The notes under the pieces are model-generated. The model worked only from the letters and a program-made list of their open reading frames with translations. It was not told the DNA's origin and did not search any database. A stretch of 64,000 nt of DNA, taken from the NCBI GenBank assembly GCA_017434755.1, contig JAFRER010000003.1, positions 186,001-250,000 on the forward strand, written 5' to 3'. Position numbers and translations under genes: made by a program. This document shows positions 25,761 to 34,983 of the stretch, one piece after another. This stretch comes from Oscillospiraceae bacterium. Its GTDB lineage: Bacteria > Bacillota > Clostridia > Oscillospirales > Oscillospiraceae. Within the stretch, counting starts at the first letter, position 1; every line of letters begins with the position of its first letter.

Positions 25761-26948
25761 TCAGGGATTGTCCATGCCGGAAGCTTCCTCCTGCAATTCC
25801 GGTTCCTTCTCATGCAGATACGGAGCAAACAGCCGTTCAGAATAGTTGATCACATCCGAGCACTGCGGATATCCGGACATGTTCCACCGGTATGTGATCC
25901 ACATCCTTTCATCATTGAGCAGGAATCCTGCCTTTATTCCATCATTTATGCAGGATTCTATATCGACATGATAATAGTTTCCGTCTATTCTGATTATGTT
26001 CCAGTAATGGTTCTGCCAGTTTTTCTGCCCGTAAACGAGACGGCAGTCAATTCCGAGGCGGTTGCAGAGCTCGATAAATGCCAGTGAAAGGCCCTGACTG
26101 TTCGCCTTTCTTTCGATAAGGGATGAATAAGCGGTGTTGTCATTACGGGAGCTTGAATACTCTGTATTCCTGATCAGAAAAGAACAGGCATAAGCTGCTT
26201 TCTCAAGCTCATCCATTTCTTCGATCCCTTCAAGATCCGGAAAGACAAACTCAGCTGCTCGAACGGTCTTTTCTGCAAGCTCTTCCTCGGAAAGGCCGTA
26301 ATCTATGTTTATCTCATAAAGCTTCTGTTTTCCCGAGCCTGAATATACATTGACGGAAGCGTTCGGAGACTTTGGAACAGACAAGGGATTATTGATATAG
26401 TAATCGCTTACCATACCCATGATGTCATCTTCATTGTAGTTGCTGTAATCGACCAGAAGGACCAGCTGTCTGCTGCGGTTCTCGATCGCATCACCGATAT
26501 ACTGCTTCAGCTCACCGGAATAAGCGAGCCTTGTTATATCATTTTTAACCGTTTCCGCGAAATGGACTGTGATCGTGGCCTCGTAATACGTGACGACCTT
26601 ATATAGATTGTATGATATGTCTTCCACGCAGTAGGCGCAGAAAGCGTTATCCGTTATGGCCTGTTTGCAGGCAGCGGAAATGTCGCTGTTCGGATCTCCG
26701 TCATAGGCAGGATCAAAAGCGATTATGCTCTCTTCGGATTCCTTGTACTGATCGATCACGGAGCGAACTGCAATCTTCAGCTCGTTGAGATTTCTGACGA
26801 TAATCCTGTTTTCATCGGATCTGATCTGGATCGGTGAGACATAATCCGTTTCGGAAATGTATTCCTTGTTATAGACAGCACAGGCAGATAAGAACAGCAA
26901 AACAAGGACGAGCAGTATCAGGATGGAAAATTCTTTTTTATGAAACAT
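25761..26948 (-). CDS. Transglutaminase-like lipoprotein lacking the catalytic Cys
   Basis: 395 residues. The signal peptide ends in lipobox LSAC (Cys23), so the protein is a surface lipoprotein. Residues about 245-340 match the transglutaminase-like (papain-fold) core. The His (NHYWN, His314) and Asp (YHVDIES, Asp329) are in place, but the usual VCxGYAxAF nucleophile site reads ANSQGLSLAF, with Ser284 where Cys is expected. It may be a pseudo-enzyme that binds cell wall or protein, or a Ser variant. GGGGATA precedes ATG 26948, 21 bases beyond the parC stop, so it is probably the third gene of the parE-parC unit. Confidence 0.75.
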   Translation of the reverse strand: MFHKKEFSILILLVLVLLFLSACAVYNKEYISETDYVSPIQIRSDENRIIVRNLNELKIAVRSVIDQYKESEESIIAFDPAYDGDPNSDISAACKQAITDNAFCAYCVEDISYNLYKVVTYYEATITVHFAETVKNDITRLAYSGELKQYIGDAIENRSRQLVLLVDYSNYNEDDIMGMVSDYYINNPLSVPKSPNASVNVYSGSGKQKLYEINIDYGLSEEELAEKTVRAAEFVFPDLEGIEEMDELEKAAYACSFLIRNTEYSSSRNDNTAYSSLIERKANSQGLSLAFIELCNRLGIDCRLVYGQKNWQNHYWNIIRIDGNYYHVDIESCINDGIKAGFLLNDERMWITYRWNMSGYPQCSDVINYSERLFAPYLHEKEPELQEEASGMDNP

Positions 26949-26968
26949 AACTATCCCCGTAAAACCGG

Positions 26969-29203
26969 TCAGCTGTCGATCAGCGAAAGCTGTATCTCCG
27001 GCAGGTCTTCTCTGTTTAATGGGCATCCTGAGGAAGGGATCTTCAATGCTTTATAGCATTCGAGGTCGGCAAGACCGGCGTCTGCAGCAGGCAAAGCGTC
27101 GATGACGGTTCTGTCTTTCTTCTTAGTGAACACATAGACACCCTCCGATGAACGCCCGGTTTTGGAAAGGAGGAGAGCCGAATTGAACATCAGGGCCCGG
27201 CTGTCACTGGAATAAAGAACGATATCTGTATCCGAGACAACAGGGATTATTCGAATAAGCCTGCTCTTGTCGCTGTACGCGTTTATCAGCTTCTTCCTGT
27301 TTGACTTGGTGGCGTATGAGGACAGCGGGACCTTCGATACTTTTCCGTTTTCATATACAAACAGCAGGCTTGAAGAATAATCGCCGGGAATGATGACCGA
27401 GATGATCTTCTCTCCGTCATCGAATTCGAGTTTGGCCGGAATAAAGAGCCCCAGTGCGGCAGATCTGGAGTCTTCGATATCATTTATGCGAAGCTTATAG
27501 GCCTGGTTCCTGTCCGTAAAAATGATCAGCTCATTGCCGTTGCTCGTTTCGAAAACATCGGTGATGCTGTCCCCTTCCTTGAGCTTCTGCTCCGCGCTGC
27601 TGCGGTAGGAAGGTACAGACAGCTTCTTGAGATACCCCTCTGCCGTCACGATGATATAGACCGGATAATCTTCAACAGCAGGCGCAAGAGGCTCTTCAGG
27701 CAGATCGGATGAATAGACGATGTCCGATCTTCTTGGAATGACATACTTTTTATTGATCCGCTTAAGGTCATCGATGATCAGTCCGCGGATCTTCCGGCTG
27801 CTGTTCAGAACATCTTTCAGGTGCTCGATCTCATCCTGGAGTGACTTTATCTCCGAGGTCCTGTTGACGATATACTGGCGGTTGATGTTCCGAAGCTTGA
27901 TATTGGCGACGAATTCCGCCTGCGTCTCATCGATGCCGAATCCCATCATGAGGTTCGGAACAACTTCCTCTTCCAGCTCTGTGTTCTTTATGATGTCGAT
28001 TGCATAATCGATATCCAGCAAGATCTTCTCAAGACCGGACAGCAGATGGAGTTTTTCGTTCTTTTTTGTAATATCGCTGTATATCATGCGCCTGATGCAT
28101 TCCGTGCGCCAGGCCGTCCATTCATCGAGTATCTCCTTCACGCCCATCACTTTGGGGTTTCCGGCTACAAGTATGTTGAAATTGCAGGAGAAAACGTCCT
28201 GAAGCGTCGTGAGCTTGAAGAGCTTCTGCATCAGCTTGTCCGGCTCGGCTCCTCTTTTCAGCTCTATGGCAAGCCGCAGACCGTTCAGATCCGTTTCATC
28301 CCTCATATCCGAGATCTCTTTTATCTTTCCTGTTTTGCAGAGATCGGATATCTTGTCGATAATGATATCCGTGGTCGTGGTATAAGGGATCTCGTAGATC
28401 TCAATAATGTTCTGTTCTTTGATGAAGCTCCACTTGGACCGGATCTTGAAACTGCCCTTGCCGGTCCTGTATATCTCCTCCATCTCGGTCCTGTTGAAAA
28501 TGATCTCTCCGCCGGTGGAGAAATCAGGGGCAGGCATCGATCCGAAAAGATCATAGTCCGGATCTCTGATATAATTGATAGCGGCATCGCAGACCTCATT
28601 CAGATTGAAACCGCAAATCATGCTCGCCATTCCGACCGCAATGCCGGAATTGGCTGAGACGAGGATATTCGGGAAAGCGGTCGGAAGCAGAACAGGCTCC
28701 TGCTGCGTCCCGTCGTAGCTGTCTGCGAAATCCACGGTGTCTTTGTCAATGTCCCGGAAAATCTCATTGCAGATGGGAGCGAGCTTTGCCTCGGTATAAC
28801 GGGAGGCTGCATAGGACATGTCCCTTGAATAGACTTTGCCGAAGTTCCCTTTGGAGTCGATAAAGGGCGTGATCAGCGCCTCATTGCCCGTTGAGAGCCT
28901 TACCATGGTCTCATAGATCGCAGCGTCTCCGTGCGGATTGAGCTGCATGGTCCTTCCAACGATATTCGCGCTCTTCTGCCGCTGGCCGGTAAGCAGTCCC
29001 ATCTTATACATCGTATACAGCAGCTTGCGGTGCGAAGGCTTGAATCCGTCGATCTCCGGAATGGCTCTTGAAACGATAACACTCATCGCATAGGGCATGT
29101 AGTTCGATTCCAGCGTCTGCGTGATCGGCTGTTCTAACGCTTTTGCCTCGACCGGAGTTATTTCTTTATTATTCCTGGTTGTTTTTCTTTTATTTCCTGC
29201 CAT
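26969..29203 (-). CDS. parC: Topoisomerase IV subunit A (ParC-type)
   Basis: 744 residues. Breakage-reunion domain with catalytic Tyr136 (AASRYTEAKL), winged-helix and tower domains, coiled coil around 400-470, then a shortened beta-propeller C-terminus without a clear GyrA box. Paired with parE ten bases upstream. At the quinolone-contact position the sequence is HGDAAIYE (91-98): Ala94 replaces the usual Ser and Glu98 is retained. ParC-type rather than GyrA is preferred from the short C-terminus and partner type. Confidence 0.88.
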   Translation of the reverse strand: MAGNKRKTTRNNKEITPVEAKALEQPITQTLESNYMPYAMSVIVSRAIPEIDGFKPSHRKLLYTMYKMGLLTGQRQKSANIVGRTMQLNPHGDAAIYETMVRLSTGNEALITPFIDSKGNFGKVYSRDMSYAASRYTEAKLAPICNEIFRDIDKDTVDFADSYDGTQQEPVLLPTAFPNILVSANSGIAVGMASMICGFNLNEVCDAAINYIRDPDYDLFGSMPAPDFSTGGEIIFNRTEMEEIYRTGKGSFKIRSKWSFIKEQNIIEIYEIPYTTTTDIIIDKISDLCKTGKIKEISDMRDETDLNGLRLAIELKRGAEPDKLMQKLFKLTTLQDVFSCNFNILVAGNPKVMGVKEILDEWTAWRTECIRRMIYSDITKKNEKLHLLSGLEKILLDIDYAIDIIKNTELEEEVVPNLMMGFGIDETQAEFVANIKLRNINRQYIVNRTSEIKSLQDEIEHLKDVLNSSRKIRGLIIDDLKRINKKYVIPRRSDIVYSSDLPEEPLAPAVEDYPVYIIVTAEGYLKKLSVPSYRSSAEQKLKEGDSITDVFETSNGNELIIFTDRNQAYKLRINDIEDSRSAALGLFIPAKLEFDDGEKIISVIIPGDYSSSLLFVYENGKVSKVPLSSYATKSNRKKLINAYSDKSRLIRIIPVVSDTDIVLYSSDSRALMFNSALLLSKTGRSSEGVYVFTKKKDRTVIDALPAADAGLADLECYKALKIPSSGCPLNREDLPEIQLSLIDS

Positions 29204-29213
29204 TTCTCAATCC

Positions 29214-31208
29214 TTAGGAAACATCGAGCATATCAAGATATTTATAACCGTAATCGGATATGAACTTCTTTCTGCCCTCAAGATTGTCGCCCAGCAGCAG
29301 ATCGAACATTTCCGACATCACCTTTGCGTCTTCCGGAAGCACTTTTATAAGCTTTCTGGTGGCTGGATTCATCGTCGTCTGCCACATCATCTCGGGATCA
29401 TTTTCTCCGAGGCCCTTGCTGCGGTTGATCTGCAGTTTTCTGCTGCCCAGTTTTTCGACGATCTCGGCCTTTTCTCTGTCGGAATAGGCAAAGTATGTCC
29501 TGTCCTTATCGATGATCTCATAGAGCGGAGATTCCGCAATATAGACGAATCCTTCATTTATAAGGGTCGGCGTGAGCCTGTAGAGCATCGTGAGTATCAG
29601 TGTCCTGATCTGGAATCCGTCGACATCGGCATCCGTGCAGATGATTATTTTGCTCCATCTGAGAGAGTTTATATCGAATGAGGAAAGATCCTTCGTATGC
29701 TTGTCACGAACTTCCACGCCGCAGCCGAGAACCTTGAGAAGATCCGTGATGATCTCACTTTTGAATATTCTTACATAGTCGGCTTTCAGGCAATTGAGGA
29801 TCTTGCCGCGCACGGGCATGACCCCCTGGAATTCCGCGTCTCTCGACTGCCTGCAGGATCCTGCGGCGGAATCCCCTTCAACGATATATATCTCCCGTCT
29901 GCTTGCGTCTTTACTCCTGCAGTCCACGAACTTCTGCACCCTGTTGGAGATACCGATTTTCTCCTGCAGGGTCTTCTTCAGGTTCTGCCTTGCCTTTTCC
30001 GCGTTTTCTCTGCTTCGCTTGTTTATGAGCACCTGCTCGGCGATCTTGTCGGCATCCGCCTTGTTCTCTATGAAATAGACTTCAAGCTGAGACTTGAAGA
30101 ATTCCGTCATGGCAGATTGGATGAATTTGTTGTTTATCGCCTTCTTGGTCTGGTTTTCATAGGAAGTCTGTGTGGAAAAGCAGTTGGTCACAAGGATCAG
30201 ACAGTCCTGCACGTCCATGAATTTGATCGAGGACTCGTTTTTCTGGTATTTACCGGATGTCTTCAGATAATTGTCGATCGCGGCGGTGAAAGCGCTCTTG
30301 ACGGCTTTATCGGGAGAACCGCCGTTTTCGAGCCAGGATGAATTGTGATAATATTCGATCACGTTGACCTTGTTCGAAAAACAGAAAGCCGCACTGATCT
30401 TCAGCTTGTATTCCGGCCGGTCTTCCCTGTCACGGCCTTTTCTTTCGGCACTGATGAATCGCGTGTCGGTAAAGGCATCGGTACCGGCGAGCTCCGAAAC
30501 ATAGTCGGAGATCCCGTTTTCATAGCGGTAGCGGGATTCCTCGAACTGGCCGTCTTTCTCAAGCCTGAGGATGAACGTTACACCGGCGTTGATCACAGCC
30601 TGCTTCTTGAGCGTATCCCGGAAATACTCATCAGGGATCTCGATATCGGTGAAGACTTCTCTGTCCGGTCTCCATTTGATAGTAGTCCCGGTCCTTACTC
30701 TGTCGCTCTCCTCGACGGTGAGCTCTTTGCCCTTTCTGCCGCAGACCTTTCCTTTTTTAAATGCGAGAGTATACTTCTTGCCATCTCTCCAGACCGTAAC
30801 ATCCATATACTCGGATGCATACTGCGTGGCGCAGGATCCGAGACCGTTCAGCCCAAGAGAATACTCGTAATCTCCGCCGTTAATGTTATTGTATTTCCCG
30901 CCGGCATAAAGCTCACAGAAAACAAGCTCCCAGTTATATTTCTTTTCGACCGGATTCCAGTCAACGGGACAGCCTCTTCCGAAATCCTGCACCTCTATTG
31001 AATTATCTTCAAAATATGTTAAAGTAATGACGTCGCCGTTTCCCTCTCTGGCTTCATCAATGGAGTTTGAGAGTATTTCGAAAACAGCGTGCTCACAGCC
31101 GTCAAGCCCGTCAGAACCGAAAATGACCGCCGGACGTTTTCTGACTCTGTCAGCCCCTTTGAGCTGCGTTATGCTTTCATTTCCGTATACCAAAGTTTCT
31201 TTAGCCAT
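29214..31208 (-). CDS. parE: Topoisomerase IV subunit B (ParE-type)
   Basis: 664 residues. GHKL ATPase domain (VRKRPAVIFGS, EILSNSIDEA, GRGCPVDW, LGLNGLGSCA), transducer, and a TOPRIM domain with EGDSAAGSC and TDADVDGFQI. MPVRGKILNCLKA follows. Motifs diverge somewhat from textbook GyrB in the way usual for clostridial ParE. ATG 31208 follows GAAGGG. Decatenates daughter chromosomes with ParC; transcribed from the promoter at 31270-31298. Confidence 0.9.
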   Translation of the reverse strand: MAKETLVYGNESITQLKGADRVRKRPAVIFGSDGLDGCEHAVFEILSNSIDEAREGNGDVITLTYFEDNSIEVQDFGRGCPVDWNPVEKKYNWELVFCELYAGGKYNNINGGDYEYSLGLNGLGSCATQYASEYMDVTVWRDGKKYTLAFKKGKVCGRKGKELTVEESDRVRTGTTIKWRPDREVFTDIEIPDEYFRDTLKKQAVINAGVTFILRLEKDGQFEESRYRYENGISDYVSELAGTDAFTDTRFISAERKGRDREDRPEYKLKISAAFCFSNKVNVIEYYHNSSWLENGGSPDKAVKSAFTAAIDNYLKTSGKYQKNESSIKFMDVQDCLILVTNCFSTQTSYENQTKKAINNKFIQSAMTEFFKSQLEVYFIENKADADKIAEQVLINKRSRENAEKARQNLKKTLQEKIGISNRVQKFVDCRSKDASRREIYIVEGDSAAGSCRQSRDAEFQGVMPVRGKILNCLKADYVRIFKSEIITDLLKVLGCGVEVRDKHTKDLSSFDINSLRWSKIIICTDADVDGFQIRTLILTMLYRLTPTLINEGFVYIAESPLYEIIDKDRTYFAYSDREKAEIVEKLGSRKLQINRSKGLGENDPEMMWQTTMNPATRKLIKVLPEDAKVMSEMFDLLLGDNLEGRKKFISDYGYKYLDMLDVS

Positions 31209-31269
31209 AATTCCCTTCTGCATACAACATCTTGCCGATCAAGCGTTTTCCTTCCACATTATCTTGATA

Positions 31270-31298
31270 ATTATAGCATCCATCCATTTTTCTTACAA
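31270..31298 (-). promoter_or_regulatory. Sigma-A promoter of parE-parC
   Basis: TTGTAA (31298-31293), 17-base spacer, TATAAT (31275-31270), about 62 bases before parE. Confidence 0.7.
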
Positions 31299-31331
31299 GT
31301 ATCCTCCCTCAATTAAAACAGGAGTTGCGCA

Positions 31332-31586
31332 ATGGCAGTAGTATTTTCTGTAGCGGTCATCATTCTTCTGATAGTCATTCTTTTCAAACTGATAAAAAAA
31401 CCTATCAGATTGATTTTCAAACTTCTTTTGAATACATTGATCGGGTTTGTCGTGCTCTTCATTTTCAATCTGATCGGCAGTCTCTTCGATTTTGCGATAC
31501 CGGTCACGCTGATCAACGCACTTGTTGTTGGCGTATTGGGAATGCCGGGGCTGATCATTCTGATCATGCTGAATATACTGTTTTGA
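31332..31586 (+). CDS. bofA: BofA-family protein
   Basis: 84 residues, hydrophobic with two or three membrane helices, and a C-terminal INALVVGVLGMPGLIILIML block typical of the pro-sigma-K processing inhibitor BofA. In Bacillus BofA blocks SpoIVFB in the forespore membrane until late sporulation. AGGAG precedes the ATG. It stands alone between divergent parE and convergent murF. Presence suggests a spore-forming ancestry, but it does not show that this strain sporulates. Confidence 0.88.
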   Translation: MAVVFSVAVIILLIVILFKLIKKPIRLIFKLLLNTLIGFVVLFIFNLIGSLFDFAIPVTLINALVVGVLGMPGLIILIMLNILF

Positions 31587-31591
31587 ATAAT

Positions 31592-31627
31592 AACAGCACC
31601 GGATCGTTGATCCGGTGCTGTTCGTTT
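31592..31627 (+). terminator. Terminator after bofA
   Basis: Fourteen-base perfect stem (31592-31605 with 31609-31622), three-base loop, then CG and five T. The stop codon of convergent murF begins at 31628, so it probably serves both genes. Confidence 0.9.
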
Positions 31628-32977
31628 TTACAGATTGCCAAGTGCTTTGGCGATCCTCTCGAAATGCATTCCTCTGGATGCTTTTATGAGGATGATGTCA
31701 TTTTCCCTGATCCGTGAAGATACTTCGCTTATCAGTTCATTAACGTCTTCAAAGTGCTTTCCGCCTTTCCGGAAACTATCGGAGATATGCAGCGAGAGCG
31801 GTCCGGCGCTGTACATCAGTTCAACCCCTTTATCCGAAGCATATCGTCCTATCTCGGCATGGAGCTCGATCTCATCCTCTCCCAGTTCAAGCATGTCTCC
31901 CAGAATACAGATATGTCTTCCGGGCAGAAGCATCATGGAGTCGATAGCAGATCTGACAGACTCGGGATTTGCGTTATAACTGTCATCAATGATAAGGAAA
32001 CCGTTTTTCCGGATCAGATCCCCTCTTCCGCCTATGTTTTTAAAAGAGCCGATCCCGGACCTTATCTCCTCCCCGGAAAGACCGTACCGCTTTCCTACGG
32101 CCGCCGCAAGCAGCGCATCGGAAACATAGTGCATTCCAAAAGAAGGGATGACAACATCGCATATCTTTTCATCGGCAGCAATATCGAAAACCGTCTTCCC
32201 GTCTGAAGTAAAAACGATATTTTCTGCTTTAAAATCGGAATCCGGGGCTGATCCGCAGCGGATCACGCTTCCTTTGAATCGAATGCGGTGAAGCATCGGA
32301 TCATCTCCGTTGACCACGGCGAGAGAATCATCGTCCATATATTTGAGCATTTTTGTTTTCTCGGTGAATACTCCGTCCAGATCCTTGAGATACTCCAGAT
32401 GCGCCTTTCCGATCGAGGTGAACACGCCGACCTGCGGCCGTACGATGTCACCGAGCAGGTCCATATCATCGATCTTAGACACCCCCATCTCGACCACAGC
32501 GATCTCATGCTCTCTGCTGATACGCGAAAGTGTGATCGGGACTCCAAGCTGGTTGTTGTAGTTCTTATCCGTCTTCAAGACGCAGTATTTCTGAGAAAGA
32601 ACAGAGGAGATCATCTCTTTGGCCGTCGTTTTTCCGACGCTCCCCGTAATGCCGACGAACGGGATGGAAACAGTGTTTCTGAATTCTTTTGCCAGAGTCT
32701 CAAGTGATTTCTGAACGTCTTCGACAAGAATGATCGTCCCGGTAATCTCCTGCGGTCTCCTGTCGGTTATGCAGGCAGCGGCTCCGTTTCGGAATGCCGC
32801 GTCGATGTATTCGTTTCCATCGGTCTGTTCACCCCTGAATGCCGCAAAAAGGTCTCCGGACCTGACGTTCCGGCTGTCAATGGAAATGCTCACCGGCTCT
32901 CTGTCTGCTCCGGATATGTCCCCGATGATCACGCCGCCGCAAACATCTGCGACCTTTTTTAAGGAAAAACCGTACAT
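31628..32977 (-). CDS. murF: UDP-MurNAc-tripeptide D-Ala-D-Ala ligase
   Basis: 449 residues. Mur ligase with N-terminal substrate domain (residues 1-90), the ATP loop GITGSVGKTTAKEM, the central DDSYNANPES motif specific to MurF, and a C-terminal ligase domain. Adds D-Ala-D-Ala to the peptidoglycan precursor. AAGGCGG precedes ATG 32977. It lies 15 kb from the murE-mraY-murG cluster, in which it usually sits. Confidence 0.96.
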   Translation of the reverse strand: MYGFSLKKVADVCGGVIIGDISGADREPVSISIDSRNVRSGDLFAAFRGEQTDGNEYIDAAFRNGAAACITDRRPQEITGTIILVEDVQKSLETLAKEFRNTVSIPFVGITGSVGKTTAKEMISSVLSQKYCVLKTDKNYNNQLGVPITLSRISREHEIAVVEMGVSKIDDMDLLGDIVRPQVGVFTSIGKAHLEYLKDLDGVFTEKTKMLKYMDDDSLAVVNGDDPMLHRIRFKGSVIRCGSAPDSDFKAENIVFTSDGKTVFDIAADEKICDVVIPSFGMHYVSDALLAAAVGKRYGLSGEEIRSGIGSFKNIGGRGDLIRKNGFLIIDDSYNANPESVRSAIDSMMLLPGRHICILGDMLELGEDEIELHAEIGRYASDKGVELMYSAGPLSLHISDSFRKGGKHFEDVNELISEVSSRIRENDIILIKASRGMHFERIAKALGNL

Positions 32978-33013
32978 AAAGCTACCGCCTTGAAGAAGTA
33001 ATAGTAAAAAGTA

Positions 33014-33042
33014 TCGAAATAAACGAGGTGTTATGTTATAAT
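33014..33042 (+). promoter_or_regulatory. Promoter of the DEDDh exonuclease gene
   Basis: TATAAT (33037-33042) is perfect; TCGAAA (33014-33019) 17 bases upstream is a four-of-six match to TTGACA. Confidence 0.55.
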
Positions 33043-33072
33043 ACAAAAAAACGTTGAGGGACTATTGTTTTT

Positions 33073-34053
33073 ATGAAATATATTGTGGTCGATCTGGAGT
33101 GGAATCAGGCGCTGAGCTCCAAGTCACCGGTGTTTAACAGACTGCCGCTGCACCTTCGCGGAGAAATCATAGAAATAGGCGCAGTCATGCTGAATGACGA
33201 TTTCTCATTGGGAGAAGAGTTTTCCATAGATATCAAACCGGTCTATTTCAAGAAGATGCATTATAAAGTAAAAAAGATCACCGGTTTTGATGCAGAGCGT
33301 CTGTCAAACGGAGTTTCTTTCCCCGAGGCATATGAGAGGTTCCATGAGTGGTGCGGTGATGATGTTACATTCATCACCTGGGGATGCGATGATCAGAGTA
33401 TCCTTGAACAGAATATAATCATCCATGACCTGTTCTGGGAATGGATAAAAGAATGGGTAAATCTGCAGGTCATATATAATATACAGACCAACAGCGGAAA
33501 AAACCAGAAATCTCTGGCCACCGCGATGGAGCACTTCGGGATCGAGCAGACCAGGACCGCACATGATGCACTGGGGGACGCCTATAACACGGCGCTGGTA
33601 AGCACCCATCTCAACATGGAAGAAGGCCTTCGGACATATCAGTATGCTGATAAGATACTCGCGGAGATCGAAGCCGAAAAAACCGAACAGAAAGATACGG
33701 CCCAAGAGGACAAAAGCGAAGTATCTCCTCTGACATACAGAGATTACGAAAGCAAAGCCGCCGCATTCAACGATCCGGAAGTATCCGGCGTGAAATGTCC
33801 GCTATGCGGAAAGGATATGGACGGAAAAAAGTGGCTCAATCAGGGTGACCAGCGTTATATCAACATATTCACCTGTGAAAACGACGGCAAATTCTTTGTC
33901 AGGCTGAAATTCAAAAAGCATACGGACGAACTGTTGTGGGATGCCAGAAAACTGGTCTATCCCGCCGAAGATACGCACGAAGATCTCTACAGGGATAAGC
34001 TAAAGCAGGTTAGGCGGCGCGGAAGAAGCCATTCAAAACACAAAAAGCATTAA
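33073..34053 (+). CDS. DEDDh 3'-5' exonuclease with C-terminal zinc ribbon
   Basis: 326 residues. Residues 1-185 are a DnaQ-like exonuclease with D7xE9 (VVDLEWNQ), the second Asp near 99 (WGCDDQSIL), and His-x4-Asp in TAHDALGDAYN. It resembles KapD-like proteins. Residues 190-225 are a charged linker, followed by a zinc ribbon (CPLCGKDM, FTCENDG) and a very basic tail (RRRGRSHSKHKKH) suggesting nucleic-acid binding. Flanked by murF and a shared terminator; substrate (DNA or RNA) unknown. Confidence 0.8.
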   Translation: MKYIVVDLEWNQALSSKSPVFNRLPLHLRGEIIEIGAVMLNDDFSLGEEFSIDIKPVYFKKMHYKVKKITGFDAERLSNGVSFPEAYERFHEWCGDDVTFITWGCDDQSILEQNIIIHDLFWEWIKEWVNLQVIYNIQTNSGKNQKSLATAMEHFGIEQTRTAHDALGDAYNTALVSTHLNMEEGLRTYQYADKILAEIEAEKTEQKDTAQEDKSEVSPLTYRDYESKAAAFNDPEVSGVKCPLCGKDMDGKKWLNQGDQRYINIFTCENDGKFFVRLKFKKHTDELLWDARKLVYPAEDTHEDLYRDKLKQVRRRGRSHSKHKKH

Positions 34054-34059
34054 AAATAG

Positions 34060-34088
34060 AACTGACAATTCTGTCAGTTTTATTTTTT
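34060..34088 (+). terminator. Terminator between the exonuclease gene and ribF
   Basis: Eight-base stem (34060-34067 with 34072-34079), four-base loop, then a T-rich run. A-rich sequence on the other side makes it usable for ribF on the minus strand as well. Confidence 0.8.
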
Positions 34089-34976
34089 TGCAAAATAATC
34101 ATTTACTTTTTTAACATCTTCCGAGATCTGTTCGGATAATGATTCAGCGGAAGAAAACTTCTGTTCGTCCCGGATTTTTTTGCAAAAAAGTATTTCGCAG
34201 TTTTGTCCGTACAAGTCACCGGAGTAGTCGAAAATATTTGTTTCAACGCTAATATCCGATTCTGTATAAAACGTCGGACGGACCCCTATGTTCGTGATCG
34301 ACCGGAACACGTCATCTTTTACACGAGTCTGTGTTGCATACACGCCGAACGACGGAACAGCAATTCCATCCGGCATATTGAGATTGATCGTTGGATATCC
34401 GATCTTTGACCCGATATTTCTGCCGTGATTGATCTTTCCTGCAATGGAATACGTTCTGCCGAGCATCGTTTCCGCCTTCTCCATTTCCCCCTCTTTGATG
34501 CAGTTTCTGATCAGACTGGAGCTGACGATCTCACCGTCTATTACCACGGCCGGTATTTTATCGAAACCTACATTATTCTCTATACAGAAGTTTTCGATTC
34601 TGTCGGGGGTACCGAGTCCTTTGTATCCGAGTTTGAAATCATATCCTATTACGATCCGCCTGATATCATTGTTCTTTATCAGATCTGTCAGGAAAACGTC
34701 CCAGGAAGTCTTCATGAGCGCTCTGTCAAAGCGGATCATGATTATATCCTTTATCCCGAATTCCTTGTTTATGATCTCAACCCTTTTATCGCATCCGTAT
34801 ATCAGATCGACCCGGCTGTTTAGTATAAGACTGTCGGGATGAATATCAAAGTTGATGACCGACGGGATCAGATCGTACTGTCCGGCTCTTTCGTTCACTT
34901 TATCAAGAAGGGCTTTATGACCGATGTGTACACCGTCAAAAAAGCCCAATGCTATTACTTTTCCTTTATCTGTCAT
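34080..34976 (-). CDS. ribF: Bifunctional riboflavin kinase/FAD synthetase
   Basis: 298 residues. N-terminal FAD synthetase (nucleotidyltransferase) with GFFDGVHIGH and the SSSLIRNCI motif, C-terminal flavokinase with GYPTINLNMP and NIGVRPTF. Makes FMN and FAD from riboflavin. ATG 34976, seven bases after the truB stop. Last gene of the rimP operon; no FMN riboswitch precedes it. Confidence 0.96.
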   Translation of the reverse strand: MTDKGKVIALGFFDGVHIGHKALLDKVNERAGQYDLIPSVINFDIHPDSLILNSRVDLIYGCDKRVEIINKEFGIKDIIMIRFDRALMKTSWDVFLTDLIKNNDIRRIVIGYDFKLGYKGLGTPDRIENFCIENNVGFDKIPAVVIDGEIVSSSLIRNCIKEGEMEKAETMLGRTYSIAGKINHGRNIGSKIGYPTINLNMPDGIAVPSFGVYATQTRVKDDVFRSITNIGVRPTFYTESDISVETNIFDYSGDLYGQNCEILFCKKIRDEQKFSSAESLSEQISEDVKKVNDYFAKK

Positions 34977-34983
34977 GATCAGA

